The translations under genes were made by a program, and so were the position numbers. The notes under the pieces are model-generated. The model saw only the letters and a program-made list of their open reading frames with translations. It did not search any database and had not been told where the DNA came from. Positions 1-5,673 of a DNA stretch of 5,728 nt are shown piece after piece (the first letter of the stretch is position 1; each line of letters begins with the position of its first letter). Source of the stretch: an uncultured Bacteroides sp. (lineage in GTDB: Bacteria > Bacteroidota > Bacteroidia > Bacteroidales > Bacteroidaceae); the NCBI GenBank assembly GCA_905201685.1, contig CAJKOW010000074.1, forward strand, positions 1 to 5,728, written 5' to 3'.

Positions 1-2
1 TT

Positions 3-2036
3 TACAAATCTAAAGAAATCCGTAGACTTTCTTTTTATCTCAGCTCAGACACACTCGATGAAACACTACCAGCGATTGAGGCATACTACGATGACGAAGA
101 CCTGAATAAGGCTCTTGACCTGGTCAACGAAGTGCTGGATGACACCCCGGACAATTTTGATGCAAGATTCCTTAGATCCAAAATCTACTGGAACACTGAC
201 AAGTACGCTGATGCTCTCCGTGATGTAAGCTATGCCATAAAGAACTACAAAGGCAAACCTGGCGTGTACAAGTCTACTCTTTATGGACTGCGTGGCGCAA
301 TATTCAGCGATATGGATCGTTATGCCGATGCTGCCAAGGAATATCAGATGGCAGCGAAACTTGCAAGAAAAGACAATCCGGAGCGTGTACAAAGCTACAC
401 TTTTGATTATGCACAAGCACTTTATAATGCCGAAGACCTTGCTGGTGCGGAGAAAGTATATTTACAAATGCTGAAAGATGACCAGGGAGATTGCGCAGCG
501 ATGATAGGACTCGCACGGAACTATATGGACGCGCAAAGATACGACGAAGCAATGCGTTACATTGAAGAAGCCGAATCGTATGATGAATCATATTCACAGA
601 TTTATCGGTTCAAGATGCAGGTTCTTGACAAGATGGGCAGAACTGACGAATCAGTTGACGCAGCCCTGAAATATCTTGAAACAGATGACGACCCGCCGAT
701 TGTAGCAATCGCTCAATATGCTGGAAAACATTATACATACGCAGTCGCCAAAATCAAGGCAGAAATGAACAGGCAGAATGCAGCAAGTTCATGGATTCTA
801 CTTCTTACCAAACTGTACGAAAATCATCACGACTTCACCAAAGCCATCGAGCTCTACGACAAGGTTGAAAGCGAATACGGAGCCAACGAGACCCTATGTC
901 TCTATAGAGCACGATGCTACAGGGATTTGGGAGAATACGACAAAGCCTTAATCGACATTTCTAAATCAATAGAGATGAATCCGGATGAAGAATTCTATCT
1001 GGCAACACGAGGAGAAATATACCGCTATGCCGGAATGTACAAGGAGGCGATTGCCGATTGCTCTGCTTGTATTGAGAAAGATCCGTCAACAGGCTATTAT
1101 TACTACGCACGTGGATGGTGTTATGAACTCTCAGGAGATGATTCCAAGGCAATGGACGATTATAATGCCGGAATTGATGTGGACAAGACCTATCCATATC
1201 TGTTTTTGAATCGGGCAGAACAGTATGCCAAACAAGGTAAAAATGAATTGGCAAGGGCAGATTATGAAATGGTTCTGGCGATAGACACTGTCGCAACGGA
1301 TGGCAGTTGCCGTCACTACGCTCTTCACGGACTGGGGCGTGATTCAGAAGCAATTGAGTGGATGGACAGAATTCTTGAAGATGACCCGGAAGATGCTGGG
1401 AATTTGTACAACAAAGCCTGCCTGTACGCCAGAATGGGACGGGCCAACGATGCCATTGACATATTGGAGACTGCGTTTGAAAAGGGACTTCGGAAGTTTG
1501 CCCATCTTGAACACGACAAGGACATGGACTCACTACGTGAACTCCCTAGATACAAGGAACTAATCAATCGATACAAAGGCAAGCCGGTTGAAGATATTTC
1601 AGAAGAAATTGTTGTAACAACCGAGGCCGCTCAAATGCTGATTTCGGAGGTCCAGATAAAGAAGACTCCAGGAGGGACCTACGAAGTCCCCTGCTCAATC
1701 AATGGCCTGCCGCTTAAATTTATCTTCGACACCGGAGCCAGCGACGTGACCATCTCCAGTGTTGAGGCCAACTTCATGCTGAAGAACGATTATCTCTCTA
1801 CCAAAGATTTCAGAGGCAGTAGAAAGTATCTCACAGCAGACGGGAGCATTGCAGAAGGGTCGGTTATCTGCATACGTGAAGTTCAGGTCGGAGACGTTAA
1901 CCTGAAGAACATCGAGGCATCTGTGGTGAAAAACCAGAAAGCACCCCTGCTCCTGGGCCAGAGTGTCCTCGAAAGATTCGGTAGCGTCACCATAGACAAC
2001 GACAGCAACAAACTGATAATAAAACACAAAAGGTAA
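3..2036 (+). CDS. TPR-repeat protein with C-terminal retropepsin-like aspartic protease domain (5' end missing)
   Basis: The reading frame is open to the left edge and the 43 codons before the first possible internal start (GTG at 132) already read as TPR sequence (e.g. LNKALDLVNEVLDD). The true start and any signal peptide therefore lie outside the window. 677 residues are visible. Roughly residues 25-500 form about 13 TPR-like helical pairs with the usual small/aromatic pattern (e.g. YRARCYRDLGEYDKALIDIS, NLYNKACLYARMGRANDAID), a protein-binding scaffold. Residues about 558-675 form a single retropepsin-like domain: GGTYEVP, then FDTGAS with catalytic Asp576 (codon 1728), a TADG flap-like segment, and LLLGQSVL at about 649. 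Members of this clan (AA) carry one Asp per chain and act as homodimers, so self-association is expected. Domain calls are strong; substrate and location are unknown, although related Bacteroidota TPR-protease proteins are often exported. The stop codon overlaps the next gene by one base, implying translational coupling. Confidence 0.9.
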   Translation, partial: YKSKEIRRLSFYLSSDTLDETLPAIEAYYDDEDLNKALDLVNEVLDDTPDNFDARFLRSKIYWNTDKYADALRDVSYAIKNYKGKPGVYKSTLYGLRGAIFSDMDRYADAAKEYQMAAKLARKDNPERVQSYTFDYAQALYNAEDLAGAEKVYLQMLKDDQGDCAAMIGLARNYMDAQRYDEAMRYIEEAESYDESYSQIYRFKMQVLDKMGRTDESVDAALKYLETDDDPPIVAIAQYAGKHYTYAVAKIKAEMNRQNAASSWILLLTKLYENHHDFTKAIELYDKVESEYGANETLCLYRARCYRDLGEYDKALIDISKSIEMNPDEEFYLATRGEIYRYAGMYKEAIADCSACIEKDPSTGYYYYARGWCYELSGDDSKAMDDYNAGIDVDKTYPYLFLNRAEQYAKQGKNELARADYEMVLAIDTVATDGSCRHYALHGLGRDSEAIEWMDRILEDDPEDAGNLYNKACLYARMGRANDAIDILETAFEKGLRKFAHLEHDKDMDSLRELPRYKELINRYKGKPVEDISEEIVVTTEAAQMLISEVQIKKTPGGTYEVPCSINGLPLKFIFDTGASDVTISSVEANFMLKNDYLSTKDFRGSRKYLTADGSIAEGSVICIREVQVGDVNLKNIEASVVKNQKAPLLLGQSVLERFGSVTIDNDSNKLIIKHKR

Positions 2037-2632
2037 TGGACGCCGGACTTATCATTCTATATCTGATTGAATTAGTGATAGTTTTCGTATTCGGAATAGT
2101 TATCTTCTTAAAAAAGAGAGAATTAGATGAACTGGATGAAACTTGTAACTATCTAAGAATAAAAGCATCATCCAATTCACCGTTAGATAGCAATGCTATG
2201 CTCAAGGTGATTCAGGAAGAAGGATACTTTCCGACAAGAGATCCAGATGGCAACATCGAATTCAAAATACAAGGAACAACATTCACTGCCAGTAAAATTG
2301 CAAATTATTTCTGTTCTACGAAAATCTATTACAGCATTGATAAAGAATCTATTCAGACAGGGCTGTACGCAGCCAACATCGTAAACCAATCATTTGTTGC
2401 AATCAAAACCCTTATCAAAGAATATGAAGGAATCCTTATTTTCTCTGTTGAGTCATATTGCAAAAATATTGAGGCATATCGTGATTTCTTTCAGTCATCA
2501 CTCCAGATTCTTTCTGAGTCTGTAGAAATATTCAGGGAAGAAATGTCAAAAATATCTGAATACAAAGAACAACAACAGATGGGTAGGCCTGATCTATCTC
2601 AATCTCAAACTGAGCCCAAAATACTATCGTAA
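2036..2632 (+). CDS. Membrane-anchored protein with YbjN/secretion-chaperone-like domain
   Basis: A 198-residue protein starting at the ATG that overlaps the upstream TAA (TAATG), so it is very likely translated by reinitiation from the TPR-protease gene. Residues about 4-25 are a continuous hydrophobic helix (GLIILYLIELVIVFVFGIVI) followed by KKR; the positive-inside rule places the rest in the cytoplasm. Residues about 58-170 have a pattern I associate with YbjN / type III secretion chaperone-like domains: a helix, then EEGYFPTRDPDGNIEFKIQG (two strands around a DGN turn), a central segment with AANIVNQ, a strand pair ending FSVES, and a final helix (FFQSSLQILSESVEIFREEM). The last 25 residues are polar, Q/S-rich and probably disordered. 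The gene, membrane helix and coupling are clear. The fold is inferred from pattern memory only. The function is unknown; a membrane adaptor or partner for the upstream protein is plausible. Confidence 0.8.
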   Translation: MDAGLIILYLIELVIVFVFGIVIFLKKRELDELDETCNYLRIKASSNSPLDSNAMLKVIQEEGYFPTRDPDGNIEFKIQGTTFTASKIANYFCSTKIYYSIDKESIQTGLYAANIVNQSFVAIKTLIKEYEGILIFSVESYCKNIEAYRDFFQSSLQILSESVEIFREEMSKISEYKEQQQMGRPDLSQSQTEPKILS

Positions 2633-2688
2633 ACAGACTCAACTAAGTCCAAAAGAATATCACATAAATCCATAAAAAACAACAAAAT

Positions 2689-3135
2689 ATGAAACATATC
2701 ATTACATTACTGGTGGCTGTTCTAATCTGTTTTGCCGCCAATGCACAGAATTACTCACAAAAGTACAACAGCCTGATGGACAGAACGGAATTCTTTGACT
2801 CCTATGGTAATCTCCAAGGCTGGGCAAAGTACAATAGCCTAATGAAGAGAATGGAATATTTCGATCGTTATGGCAATATGACCAAGTATGAACAGCGAAA
2901 CGACCTATTGGACAGGAACGAAACCAAAGACACTTACGGTAACACTCAGTCCACCCGCAATTACAACTCACTTATGGATAGGGAGGACATAAAAGATTCC
3001 TTCGGCAACATCATTGGATACAGAAAGTGGAATTCTCTAATGGAACGGTATGATGTCTATGACTCAAGAAACAATCTAATCGGATACTATAAATACAACA
3101 GCCTGATGAGGAAATGGGATTTCTACAAGAATTGA
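2689..3135 (+). CDS. Exported protein built from 22-residue tandem repeats
   Basis: A 148-residue protein. Residues 1-19 are a classic signal peptide (MK, hydrophobic LLVAVLICFA core, cleavage ANA|Q). From residue 25 the whole mature chain is a 22-residue repeat: five full copies and a 14-residue sixth copy that ends the protein. The consensus is about K-Y-N-S-L-M-x-R-x-E-x-x-D-S-Y-G-N-x-x-G-Y-x. The alternation of aromatic and polar residues with a Y-G-N turn suggests stacked beta-hairpins, distantly reminiscent of YD/Rhs-type or WG-type repeats; that likeness is inference. No catalytic motif is visible, so a structural or binding role in the periplasm or at the cell surface is most likely. 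It begins 56 bases after the previous gene with an A-rich leader (aacaacaaaatATG), usual in Bacteroidota, and could belong to the same transcript. It is not a lipoprotein: the Cys at 14 lies inside the signal and is preceded by Ile. Confidence 0.85.
   Translation: MKHIITLLVAVLICFAANAQNYSQKYNSLMDRTEFFDSYGNLQGWAKYNSLMKRMEYFDRYGNMTKYEQRNDLLDRNETKDTYGNTQSTRNYNSLMDREDIKDSFGNIIGYRKWNSLMERYDVYDSRNNLIGYYKYNSLMRKWDFYKN
2761..3132 (+). repeat. Tandem 66-bp (22-aa) coding repeat, 5.6 copies
   Basis: Units start at 2761, 2827, 2893, 2959, 3025 and 3091 (the last is 42 bases before the stop). The spacing is exactly 66 bases with no indels. The core N-S/D-L-M/L is encoded by different synonymous codons in most copies, with Ser switching between AGC and TCN, so the copies are old and kept similar at the protein level. 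The third copy (QRNDLLDRNETKDTYGN) is the most divergent. Confidence 0.9.
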
Positions 3136-3513
3136 ATCCCAAAGAAATTTGTAAATTTGTCGTATTATAGTCACATCACACATTGAAATCCCTCACGAGA
3201 TGAAATGGATAATAATAATCACTATTGATTGGGCATTGTGTATCATTTCAACATATGCTGTCAGAAATAGTAAGAAAAATAAGTTAATGAAAGCAGTGGC
3301 CGGAAGCGACAAGACCGCGGGAGCGGAGATGCAGCTTGGCAGGTATATCTCCTGCAAACATCAACTACGGTGATGCCTATATTCTGGCATGGAGGATATA
3401 TAGATAGACTCGTACTATATGAATATGACTGCAAAATTATGTTTTAACCGCCAACGGACACACAAACAGTAACTCGGTATATTTAAATGCATTACAAATA
3501 AATAAGTATAATC
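3136..3513. other. 378-base gap between genes: one small ORF, otherwise nothing firm
   Basis: Apart from the small ORF at 3200-3373, I see no gene. TAAATTTG at 3152-3159 matches the Bacteroides -7 consensus TAnnTTTG, 41 bases before that ORF, but no TTTG lies at the expected distance upstream, so it is only a weak promoter candidate. TATGTTTT at 3438-3445 and TATATTTA at 3479-3486 are similar near-matches before the gene at 3514, also without a -33 partner. No terminator hairpin is visible after the stop at 3135. Confidence 0.4.
3200..3373 (+). CDS. Small possible membrane protein, perhaps frameshifted remnant
   Basis: ATG at 3200 opens a 57-codon frame ending in TGA at 3371. It begins MKWIIIITIDWALCIISTYA, a plausible single membrane helix or signal anchor, followed by a basic stretch (VRNSKKNKLMK) and then AGSDKTAGAEMQLGRYI, which resembles the start of a Sel1/TPR-type helical repeat. 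Just after GRYIS, a +1 shift gives a continuation of similar quality (PANINYGDAYILAWRIYR, stop at 3405-3407), so the ORF may be a frameshifted remnant or may simply end here. It lies between two real genes on the same strand. There is no recognisable family. Codon use in the middle is more GC-rich than at the start, as expected for real coding sequence. The existence of a functional product is uncertain. Confidence 0.4.
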   Translation: MKWIIIITIDWALCIISTYAVRNSKKNKLMKAVAGSDKTAGAEMQLGRYISCKHQLR

Positions 3514-4020
3514 ATGGGCATTTTCACAAAAATCTTTAGCAAAAGCTCTACGCCAAAGCCGCAACAAGAGCAAAGGACTTCTGCAACAACAGGTGCTCCA
3601 TCAGAAAACAAAACAGTATTCCAACCTTTCTCTTTTCATTCAGACTGCCATCAACGTTACAACAATGATGTTCCGGAAGGAAGCCTTCAGGTATGTGGAC
3701 GCAGCATCAAAGTTGAGAAAAACACAAATGGATGCAGTGGCTATAATCTAACCCCGGGAGATGGTTATATTGTACGCGCAACAAACGACGATACAGGAAA
3801 GCCACAATTCGCACCTAAACCAATGAGAATAGTCAAAACAAGCAACAACAGTGTTCTGCTAAGAGGCTACAAAACAGAAGCTATGAGCCCATTCGGATGG
3901 ATCGACTTCGATGGAGATGACTACGGCTTTGAGGTCTTCTACGAAAATGGAAATGTAACAAAATGCGTGTTGTACATGTACGACCGCAATGTCCGTTTGG
4001 AATATATGAGACAATTATAA
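3514..4020 (+). CDS. Uncharacterised protein, basic N-terminal tail and beta-rich C-terminal domain
   Basis: 168 residues, family not recognised. It starts MGIFTKIFSKSS, a short amphipathic basic segment common at the start of small cytoplasmic Bacteroidota proteins, and is not a signal peptide. Residues about 13-35 are a low-complexity, probably disordered linker (STPKPQQEQRTSATTGAPSE). Residues about 38-168 look mostly beta: LQVCGRSIKVEK, a GDGYIVRATND turn, KPQFAPKPMRIVKTSNNSVL, LRGYKTEAMSPFGWIDFDGD, and a closing pair of strands (YGFEVFYENGNVTKCVLYMY, then RNVRLEYM). The dense glycine, aspartate and aromatic residues suggest a compact binding domain rather than an enzyme; no catalytic motif is evident. 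The next gene starts 30 bases downstream on the same strand, so the two are probably co-transcribed. The start is supported by an A-rich leader and the lack of upstream in-frame ATGs that would extend it sensibly. Confidence 0.75.
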   Translation: MGIFTKIFSKSSTPKPQQEQRTSATTGAPSENKTVFQPFSFHSDCHQRYNNDVPEGSLQVCGRSIKVEKNTNGCSGYNLTPGDGYIVRATNDDTGKPQFAPKPMRIVKTSNNSVLLRGYKTEAMSPFGWIDFDGDDYGFEVFYENGNVTKCVLYMYDRNVRLEYMRQL

Positions 4021-4050
4021 TACTTACAAGATATTTTAAACTAAGATACT

Positions 4051-4701
4051 ATGAACCAACTAGATACATTGGCTCAAAAAGCAATCGCCATGCTACGAGG
4101 AGGGGAAGATGGTGATCCTACATATGTCAAGTGCAGAGAGCTATATATGGTACTGAAATGCCAGCCAGCACTTATTAAAACAGTGGAGAACCCAAAGGAT
4201 GTTGCAAGGGCATTAAACATTTTCCTCAGTTTCGGTGCAATTGATGACATCGATATTTTACAACAAATATCAAGCATCTCCTATTACTTAATCTCAAAGG
4301 CTCTGGGTGATAATCCATACGATATTAACCTTTATAAAGACCGCCTACAAAACATAGTGTGCAACAAAGAAGCTTTTGGTTATACCGTTGGTGAAGTATT
4401 AGATGCAGAAAGCAATAATTCTCTCATGATGAACTTTATGATGGGGTTATCATTCTTTAACAAAAGAGATGCTTTGATAAAGATGGAAATGTATGATTTC
4501 TCAAATGGAGGAAGAGAACTCATACATTTTGATAAGTTCTTTACAAATGAATTTATCAGAATTATGGAACTTATCAGAGGCGGCACATTAGGAGTGGATG
4601 CAGACATTGATTCTATCATCAGTGACGGATGTGAACTACATAATAAGGTATTCAAATTTCTTGAGAAGAAGTTAATCGAGGACGAGGACCTTGATTTCTA
4701 A
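4051..4701 (+). CDS. Uncharacterised all-helical cytoplasmic protein
   Basis: 216 residues, no recognised family. The sequence lacks a signal peptide and membrane segments and reads as helices throughout: LDTLAQKAIAMLRGGEDGD, CRELYMVLKCQPALIKTV, DVARALNIFLSFGAIDDIDI, LQQISSISYYLISKALGD, a central methionine-rich stretch (NNSLMMNFMMGLSFF), and two C-terminal helices ending in an acidic tail (EKKLIEDEDLDF). The regular helix spacing recalls helical-repeat (TPR/ARM-like) folds, but no canonical repeat can be aligned by eye. It lies 30 bases after the preceding gene with an A-rich leader and probably shares its transcript. Immediately after its stop the composition changes sharply to a GC-rich block, so it is the last gene of this group. 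Function unknown; a protein-protein interaction role is the most that can be inferred. Confidence 0.75.
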   Translation: MNQLDTLAQKAIAMLRGGEDGDPTYVKCRELYMVLKCQPALIKTVENPKDVARALNIFLSFGAIDDIDILQQISSISYYLISKALGDNPYDINLYKDRLQNIVCNKEAFGYTVGEVLDAESNNSLMMNFMMGLSFFNKRDALIKMEMYDFSNGGRELIHFDKFFTNEFIRIMELIRGGTLGVDADIDSIISDGCELHNKVFKFLEKKLIEDEDLDF

Positions 4702-4961
4702 ATCGAAGTAATACTCTTAAGAGCGGTCAAGCTCGTCTTCTTACGCTGACGCTCCGTCAGACCAGTTTGGTTCCAGCCCCTCCGCCACTGTCGCGGCTGC
4801 GGGACTTCCACTTTATAGACTACGCGCAGAAAGACTCCGTGCCTTCCCTTCAGGAAGTCGCGGAGACTTTTGTCTGCGCTCCGAGCAAACGCCCGGAAAG
4901 ACTGCTGCCATTGCCGAAAGATCGGCAACGTCCACAGCCTTTCCTCTTCGGGCAGAGCGGT

Positions 4962-5017
4962 ATCCGTGAGCCAGTCTTTGCCAGGTCTTCGATCCTGTCA
5001 AAGCCTGCCTCACGGAT
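4962..5017. repeat. 56-base imperfect palindrome
   Basis: The arms are 24 bases with an 8-base centre (TCTTCGAT, 4986-4993). ATCCGTGAG (4962-4970) pairs with CTCACGGAT (5009-5017), CAG (4972-4974) with CTG (5005-5007), and CTTTGCCAGG (4976-4985) with CCTGTCAAAG (4994-5003, one mismatch). In all 21 of 24 positions pair, symmetrically and with no bulge. It has no T-run, so it is not a typical terminator. Confidence 0.8.
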
Positions 5018-5102
5018 GCTGTCTTATGAGCGGCTTAGCCGCCGTTGTCCCCACCCGCCCAGCCATTTCCGTCCTCGGTGGCTACGCCACCTCGTCCGCA
5101 TC

Positions 5103-5133
5103 TTTGCAATCAGATTCAAATTTCATATCTTCG
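5103..5133 (+). promoter_or_regulatory. Candidate Bacteroides-type promoter for the TfoX-domain gene
   Basis: TTTG at 5103-5106 and TATCTTCG at 5126-5133 are 19 bases apart. This fits the Bacteroides sigma-factor pattern (-33 TTTG, -7 TAnnTTTG) with one mismatch in the -7 box. Transcription would start near 5140, giving a leader of roughly 12 bases. It sits exactly where the GC-rich block gives way to AT-rich sequence. Confidence 0.4.
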
Positions 5134-5151
5134 CACAGATAAATCAGATTT

Positions 5152-5478
5152 ATGGCTTGTAACTCAGACTTCGTTCAATATATCGCGGACCAGTGCGCTG
5201 GTGCCGGGGAAATCGTTGTAAAAAAGATGATGGGAGACTATTGCGTTTATTGCGATGGCATCCTGTTCGGTTTAATCTGTGACAACAACTTCTACCTCAA
5301 GGTAACAGAGCCAGGAAAAGCTTTACTGAAGGAAGTGATTCTTCGTTCACCTTACGACGGGGCAAAGGACTATTTTTACATCACGGACGTTGATGACCGG
5401 GATTATCTTGTTGGCTTGGTTAAGGCAACTCTTCCAGCACTTGCCAAGCCGAAGGCCAAGAAGGACCCAATGAAGTAA
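5152..5478 (+). CDS. TfoX N-terminal-domain family protein
   Basis: 108 residues, the typical length of stand-alone TfoX_N proteins. Recognisable family features in order: an N-terminal helix (DFVQYIADQCAG), EIVVKKMMGDYCVYCDG (the family's R/K-x-M-F/M-G-x-Y-x-V-Y-x-D-G strand pair), ILFGLICDNNFYLKV (the conserved Gly-Leu/Ile-x-x-D-x-x-x-Y-L-K), a central segment around RSPYDGAKDYFYI, and a final helix DYLVGLVKATLPALAKPK ending in a basic tail. The C-terminal TfoX domain is absent. In gamma-proteobacteria full-length TfoX/Sxy activates competence genes with CRP; single-domain versions like this have no assigned role in Bacteroidota, so competence should not be assumed. The gene has its own candidate promoter and terminator and appears to be a single-gene unit between two GC-rich non-coding blocks. 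Confidence 0.88.
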   Translation: MACNSDFVQYIADQCAGAGEIVVKKMMGDYCVYCDGILFGLICDNNFYLKVTEPGKALLKEVILRSPYDGAKDYFYITDVDDRDYLVGLVKATLPALAKPKAKKDPMK

Positions 5479-5500
5479 AATTGATTTTATCTTCGAAATA

Positions 5501-5527
5501 GAAGCCTGGCATTTAGTGCTGGGCTTC
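5501..5527 (+). terminator. Hairpin terminator after the TfoX-domain gene
   Basis: GAAGCCTGGCA (5501-5511), loop TTTAG, and TGCTGGGCTTC (5517-5527) form an 11-bp stem with two G-T wobbles, 22 bases after the stop codon. The trailing sequence (GTTATGTATAAAT) is only moderately T-rich, so it is an imperfect intrinsic terminator. It fits the end of a one-gene transcript. Confidence 0.65.
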
Positions 5528-5534
5528 GTTATGT

Positions 5535-5673
5535 ATAAATCGGCACTTGCCCACTTCCCTTACGGTCAGTCGGCAAACTTCCATTGCCACCCACGGGCGA
5601 GACTATGCGGACTGCAAGCAGCTCCTCAAACTCTCGCTGAACCTAACTCGCACATTAAAACGCCCGGCAAGAT
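5535..5673. other. Second GC-rich non-coding stretch
   Basis: G+C rises again (66 of 120 in 5541-5660 by hand count, 55%) between the terminator and the insertion-sequence end. Open frames are short, start without any leader and carry unnatural composition (many Pro, Arg, His, Cys), so I do not call a gene. It resembles the block at 4741-5100 in composition and may be a piece of the same kind of intergenic element. Confidence 0.4.

Larger units (their letters stand above)
4702..5151. other. GC-rich hairpin-dense intergenic element
   Basis: This 450-base gap holds no convincing gene. G+C is 217 of 360 for 4741-5100 by hand count (60%), against about 37% in a sampled line of the preceding gene. 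The stretch is full of short hairpins: CTGACG-CTC-CGTCAG (4746-4760), CTTCC/GGAAG (4843-4857), an 8-bp stem with one mismatch and TTTT loop (4860-4879), TTGCCGA-AAGA-TCGGCAA (4911-4928), a 56-base palindrome (4962-5017), GCGGC-TTA-GCCGC (5030-5042) and GGTGGC-TAC-GCCACC (5077-5091). Overlapping frames are open on both strands, the usual effect of high GC. The minus-strand frame from about 4980 to 4698 is the most protein-like (WLTDTALPEEERLW, then FRQWQQSFRAFARSADKSLR), so an anti-parallel decayed gene remains possible. A dispersed repeat or structured RNA is the preferred reading. Confidence 0.55.

Noticed and set aside
132..134. GTG as the start codon of the TPR-protease gene
   Set aside because: The frame is open back to base 3 and the upstream codons continue the TPR pattern, so the gene begins outside the window.
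961..1533. 190-codon minus-strand ORF
   Set aside because: It is antisense to the TPR region, with His/Pro/Ser-rich shadow composition; the plus-strand frame is clearly the real gene.
2689..2748. Lipoprotein signal in the repeat protein
   Set aside because: The Cys at residue 14 follows V-L-I and lies inside the hydrophobic core; a signal peptidase I site ANA|Q fits better.
2761..3132. CRISPR-like or DNA-level repeat array
   Set aside because: The 66-base period is in frame, diverged at synonymous sites and explained by the protein repeat; there are no conserved repeat/spacer units.
4714..4723. CTCTTAAGAG palindrome as terminator of the gene ending at 4701
   Set aside because: The 10-base perfect palindrome has no loop room and no T-run, so it cannot form a stable terminator; it could be a chance site.
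4767..5162. Plus-strand ORF through the GC-rich block
   Set aside because: The composition is unlike a natural protein (rich in Pro, Arg, Ser), there is no leader, and it runs into the TfoX-domain gene in another frame.
5491..5504. CTTC/GAAG stem that could compete with the downstream terminator as an attenuator
   Set aside because: Only four base pairs, no leader peptide and no downstream gene to regulate; most likely chance.
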